Source: Spartobacteria bacterium
GTDB taxonomy: Bacteria; Verrucomicrobiota; Verrucomicrobiia; Chthoniobacterales; Terrimicrobiaceae
Reading direction: 5' to 3'
Length of the DNA: 11,858 bases
NCBI GenBank assembly: GCA_947487745.1
Contig: CANKXQ010000023.1
Span: forward strand, 1 to 11,858
This document shows positions 9,871 through 11,858 of this stretch, in pieces. The first letter of the stretch is position 1. The number at the start of each line of letters is the position of its first letter. Under the pieces are notes generated by a model. The model did not search any database. It had not been told where the DNA came from and saw only the letters and a list, made by a program, of their open reading frames with translations. The position numbers were made by a program, and so were the translations under genes.

Positions 9871-11463
9871 ATGAACGCCTTCATTCTCCACAAGATGTTG
9901 GGAAAAATCCTGCGCTCTCGAAAATTATGGTCCCTCCTCCATGAGGGCATCTGGCTTGTAATCGTGCTGGCCCTGGCGCTAGGCGCTTTCACTTGGAATC
10001 ACGCGTCGGTGTTCTACGGCGGCGAGGTTTTTTACACGGATGGCGACTGCTACTCGCGCATGACACGGGTTCGCATGATTGAAGAAGGTGGGCTCCGCTC
10101 GATCAGGCATCATAATTGGGAAAACTTCCCCCAGGGAACCACGCCGCATACTACGATGCCTTTGGATGCCTTCATCGCGGGGCTTTCTCAAATGCTGCGT
10201 CCTTTTTCCGAGAAGCATCTGGCGCTCGCTGGTGCGTGGATTTCTCCGCTGCTCGGTGTGGGACATTTACTTTTTCTGGCGGTGTGGTCGGCAGCGGCAC
10301 GCCTGCCTTATCGGCGCGCGATGCTGCTCATGGTAGCCGTGTCGCCGATCATCGCGCACGGCTTCCAGCTTGGTCGGCCCGATCACCAATCGCTGCTCGT
10401 GCTCTTGCTCGCCGTGGCTTTGGCGGGCGAGGTAGAGATCTGGAGGCGGGGAGCAAAGAATTGGTGGTATGTCTCTGCAGCCGCTTGGGCATTGGCTCTG
10501 TGGGTTTCGTTGTTCGAGCCGCTGATTTTGCTTGGAGTGGTTTTGCTCGCAAGGTGGCTTTGTCGAGCCCGCCGTTCGCAGGAGGAGGTCAAGAACACGG
10601 GAAGCTCGGCTGGGCCTCTGGCGCTCTTTGTTGGAATTCTTGCACTCACTCTCTGGATCGATGGATGGCGCGCAGCGGGCTTCCATCCAGCCTTTGCGCG
10701 CTGGGCCTTGAATATCGGTGAACTCCGCAGTGCGGGTTGGGATGGGATTTTTTCATGGTGCGGATGGCTCCTCGCCGTTGCGCCTGTTCTCTTGGCTTGG
10801 CGCTGGATTCGAGACCGTGAAAGGCTCTGTGGACTTTGGTTCGCGCTCTTGAGCATAGCGGCGGGTCTGAGTTTGTATCACGCGCGCTGGGGCTATTTCT
10901 TGGCTCTCCTCTTTGCAATGAGCCTGCCGTGGATTTTGCCTTCACTGCGAAAGCCCTGGCTGGCGTGGTTGGTTTTTTTAATCTCGCTCTGGCCCGTCGC
11001 AGCAGATTGGGACCGTAGACTGTATCCGGAAGATGAAGCCTTCCGCGCGCGTGTCGAAAACATCGCAGACGCGGTTGCACTGCGCGAAGCCGCGCACAGC
11101 CTTCGCGAACGCCCGGTAGGCGGCGTGGTTGCTCCCTGGTGGTTCTGCCCAGCCATCGTCTGGTGGAGCGGCCAACCATGTGTCGGCGGAACATCCCACC
11201 AAAGCCTGCCGGGCATCGTGGAGTCGTGCGAATTTTACATCGGAGAAGAGCCTGATCCGGAATTCCTCCAAAAACGCAAAGTGGTCTATATTTTGGTCTA
11301 CGAGCCCGACCGCCTCATCTCGAATTCCGAGCAAATCCTCGGCCGGCAAACTGCTGGTGCCACCATTGCCGAGCGGCTTTACGCAGCCCGTGAAGAGCCG
11401 CCAGTCGGCCTAAAAAAGATTTTCGCAAACCGTTTCTTTAAAGTTTACGAAGTCGCCCCGTAG
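9871..11463 (+). CDS. Polytopic membrane protein, STT3/PglB-like glycosyltransferase candidate
   Basis: 530-residue protein with a short basic N-terminus, a first membrane helix at about 26-43, some ten hydrophobic segments up to about 378, then a soluble C-terminal part of about 150 residues. That layout, and motifs in the right order, resemble GT-C oligosaccharyltransferases: acidic D57/D59 just after the first helix (YTDGDCYSR), DH in GRPDHQSL (171-172), E284 in NIGEL (TIxE-like), R339 in YHARWGYF, and WW at 423-424 in the soluble part (APWWFCPAIVWWSG). In STT3, PglB and AglB the WW pair is followed by Asp (WWD), which helps recognise the acceptor sequon; here it is Phe. So it may be a divergent oligosaccharyltransferase or another lipid-linked-sugar GT-C enzyme. 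I chose the ATG at 9871 because AGGA (9860-9863) lies 7 nt before it; a longer frame from 9781 adds 30 residues over the gyrB promoter region. It is divergent from gyrB. No terminator is obvious downstream. Confidence 0.6.
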   Translation: MNAFILHKMLGKILRSRKLWSLLHEGIWLVIVLALALGAFTWNHASVFYGGEVFYTDGDCYSRMTRVRMIEEGGLRSIRHHNWENFPQGTTPHTTMPLDAFIAGLSQMLRPFSEKHLALAGAWISPLLGVGHLLFLAVWSAAARLPYRRAMLLMVAVSPIIAHGFQLGRPDHQSLLVLLLAVALAGEVEIWRRGAKNWWYVSAAAWALALWVSLFEPLILLGVVLLARWLCRARRSQEEVKNTGSSAGPLALFVGILALTLWIDGWRAAGFHPAFARWALNIGELRSAGWDGIFSWCGWLLAVAPVLLAWRWIRDRERLCGLWFALLSIAAGLSLYHARWGYFLALLFAMSLPWILPSLRKPWLAWLVFLISLWPVAADWDRRLYPEDEAFRARVENIADAVALREAAHSLRERPVGGVVAPWWFCPAIVWWSGQPCVGGTSHQSLPGIVESCEFYIGEEPDPEFLQKRKVVYILVYEPDRLISNSEQILGRQTAGATIAERLYAAREEPPVGLKKIFANRFFKVYEVAP

Positions 11464-11474
11464 CAAAAAGTCGT

Positions 11475-11503
11475 GTGACAATCCCTTCTCTGGGTGTTAT
11501 CGA
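11475..11503 (+). promoter_or_regulatory. Weak candidate promoter for the tRNA
   Basis: GTGACA (11475-11480, 5 of 6 matches to the -35 consensus) is followed after 17 bp by TATCGA (11498-11503, 3 of 6 at the -10). The predicted start, near 11510, would be about 30 nt before the tRNA 5' end. The -10 is poor, so this is tentative. Nothing else is seen in 11464-11539. Confidence 0.27.
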
Positions 11504-11539
11504 AACATGGCAAGCGACCTTTGAAATAGGCTGCTCAGC

Positions 11540-11570
11540 GTCCTCATAGCTCAAGTGGATAGAGCGGGGC
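11540..11570 (+). tRNA. 5' half of a tRNA gene, 3' half not in view
   Basis: The sequence fits tRNA positions 1 to about 30: a 7-nt acceptor strand GTCCTCA, TA at positions 8-9, D stem GCTC pairing with GAGC around the loop AAGTGGATA, then G26 and the start of an anticodon stem (GGG). After that no pairing anticodon stem can be built, no TTCGA-type T loop appears, and the needed 3' acceptor strand TGAGGAC is absent through 11858. The anticodon is therefore not readable and the amino acid is unknown; the D arm resembles Arg-type tRNAs, a weak guide. The likely explanation is that an element with the adjacent integrase inserted here and displaced the 3' half. A decayed tRNA remnant is the alternative. 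Confidence 0.55.
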
Positions 11571-11578
11571 TCTCTATC
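11558..11578. other. Probable attachment-site core (attL) in the tRNA
   Basis: Inverted 7-bp arms GATAGAG (11558-11564) and CTCTATC (11572-11578) flank a 7-bp spacer, CGGGGCT. Core sites of tyrosine recombinases usually have about 7-bp inverted arms around a 6-8-bp crossover region and often lie in tRNA genes. Here the left arm is tRNA D-arm sequence, the tRNA resemblance ends within or just after the spacer, and an integrase gene starts about 100 bp to the right. The att role is inferred; the far end was not seen. Confidence 0.45.
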
Positions 11579-11645
11579 TTAAGGCTTTACGAATAATTAT
11601 CTCCTACTGAAAAGACAATTAAATACTTGACCGCACATGGGTGGA

Positions 11646-11667
11646 TGGTCTAACTTTTGGTCTAACT
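11646..11667 (+). repeat. Two 10-bp direct repeats before the integrase
   Basis: TGGTCTAACT occurs at 11646-11655 and again at 11658-11667, with starts 12 bp apart, between the att-like core and the integrase start. Such short direct repeats near an att site are typical of integrase arm-type sites or of an operator controlling the integrase. A weak promoter overlaps them: TTGACC (11627-11632), an 18-bp gap, then TAACTT (11651-11656). If real, binding at the repeats would block it. Function is inferred. Confidence 0.45.
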
Positions 11668-11681
11668 AAAAACAACGACTT

Positions 11682-11858
11682 ATGGCCTGTGTCTGGAAAC
11701 ATGATTCACTAAATACGCCCTACTGGGTTGCCCGCTTTACAAACCACGAGGGGAAGCGGGTAAACCGCTCGACGAAGCTCACGAACCGCCAGAAGGCTCA
11801 AGCTCTCGCGGATCGGTGGGAGTCAGCAGCAAAGCTTGCGGGACGCAGGGAGCTTGTC
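11682..11858 (+). CDS. Tyrosine recombinase/phage integrase, N-terminal fragment
   Basis: 59 codons are visible, open to the window edge. The translation begins MACVWKHDSL, then has YWVARFTNHEGKRVNRST (about 14-31) and KLTNRQKAQALADRWE (32-47). The pattern W-x-A/R-F-x-x-x-x-G-K-R-x-x-R-S-T followed by a helix rich in KA, ALA and WE is the N-terminal arm-binding start of many phage-type integrases, including ones I recall from Verrucomicrobiota. The catalytic domain (R-H-R-Y) would lie beyond the window, so the class is judged from the N-terminus and from context: a split tRNA and att-like repeats directly upstream. No Shine-Dalgarno site is visible before the ATG (AACAACGACTT). It reads away from the tRNA into the element. 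Confidence 0.72.
   Translation, partial: MACVWKHDSLNTPYWVARFTNHEGKRVNRSTKLTNRQKAQALADRWESAAKLAGRRELV

Larger units (their letters stand above)
11572..11858 (+). mobile_element. Left end of an integrated element, partial
   Basis: DNA to the right of the presumed crossover (within 11565-11571) changes character. Bases 11581-11680 are about 36% GC by hand count, while the flanking genes are clearly GC-rich. It carries 10-bp direct repeats and then an integrase start, and it borders a tRNA that loses its 3' half. This is the standard edge of a tRNA-targeting genomic island or prophage. Its cargo, right end and size lie outside the window, so the type of element cannot be told. Confidence 0.55.

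Noticed and set aside
11540..11681. A group I intron inside the tRNA
   Set aside because: The break is not in the anticodon loop, only about 100 nt separate it from an integrase frame, no intron core was seen, and no 3' exon follows in the window.

Overview
The window reads like chromosomal DNA of a GC-rich Gram-negative bacterium, most likely from the PVC group and probably Verrucomicrobiota. That placement is an inference from the look of GyrB, GyrA and the integrase, from the gyrB-gyrA order, and from weak use of Shine-Dalgarno sites; no database search was possible. About 9.7 kb of DNA topology and repair genes lie on the minus strand. A membrane-protein gene diverges from them on the plus strand, and the right edge enters an integrated element.

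Minus-strand operon 1, in reading order, is gyrB (7177-9747), a Phd-type antitoxin (6813-7145), a PIN-domain RNase toxin (6379-6813) and gyrA (3808-6375). A strong intrinsic terminator at 3741-3782 ends it. The unusual point is a complete VapBC-like toxin-antitoxin pair sitting between the two gyrase subunits. Antitoxin and toxin overlap by one base, and the toxin stop is three bases before the gyrA start. The 31-bp gap between gyrB and the antitoxin holds three helically phased GTGAC repeats. GyrA has Gln83 and Pro87 where quinolone-sensitive enzymes usually have Ser and Asp/Glu.

Minus-strand operon 2 is a repair cluster: recQ (1757-3691), uvrC (205-1716) and the 5' end of xseA (1-226, running off the window). 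RecQ unwinds DNA, UvrC makes the excision-repair incisions, and exonuclease VII degrades single strands. UvrC appears to lack roughly 90-100 residues between its UVR motif and its RNase H-like nuclease domain, although every catalytic residue is kept.

On the plus strand, 9871-11463 encodes a polytopic membrane protein that resembles STT3/PglB/AglB oligosaccharyltransferases. It has acidic motifs in the expected order but lacks the usual Asp after the WW pair. The 123-bp region between it and gyrB carries a plausible gyrB promoter and a TTTGGC-N7-GCCAAA palindrome.

From 11540 to the end there is the 5' half of a tRNA gene with no 3' half in view. It runs into a 7-7-7 inverted repeat typical of a tyrosine-recombinase core site, then an AT-rich leader with 10-bp direct repeats, then the start of an integrase gene. 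This looks like the left end of a genomic island or prophage that split or replaced the tRNA. Most of the element lies outside the window.
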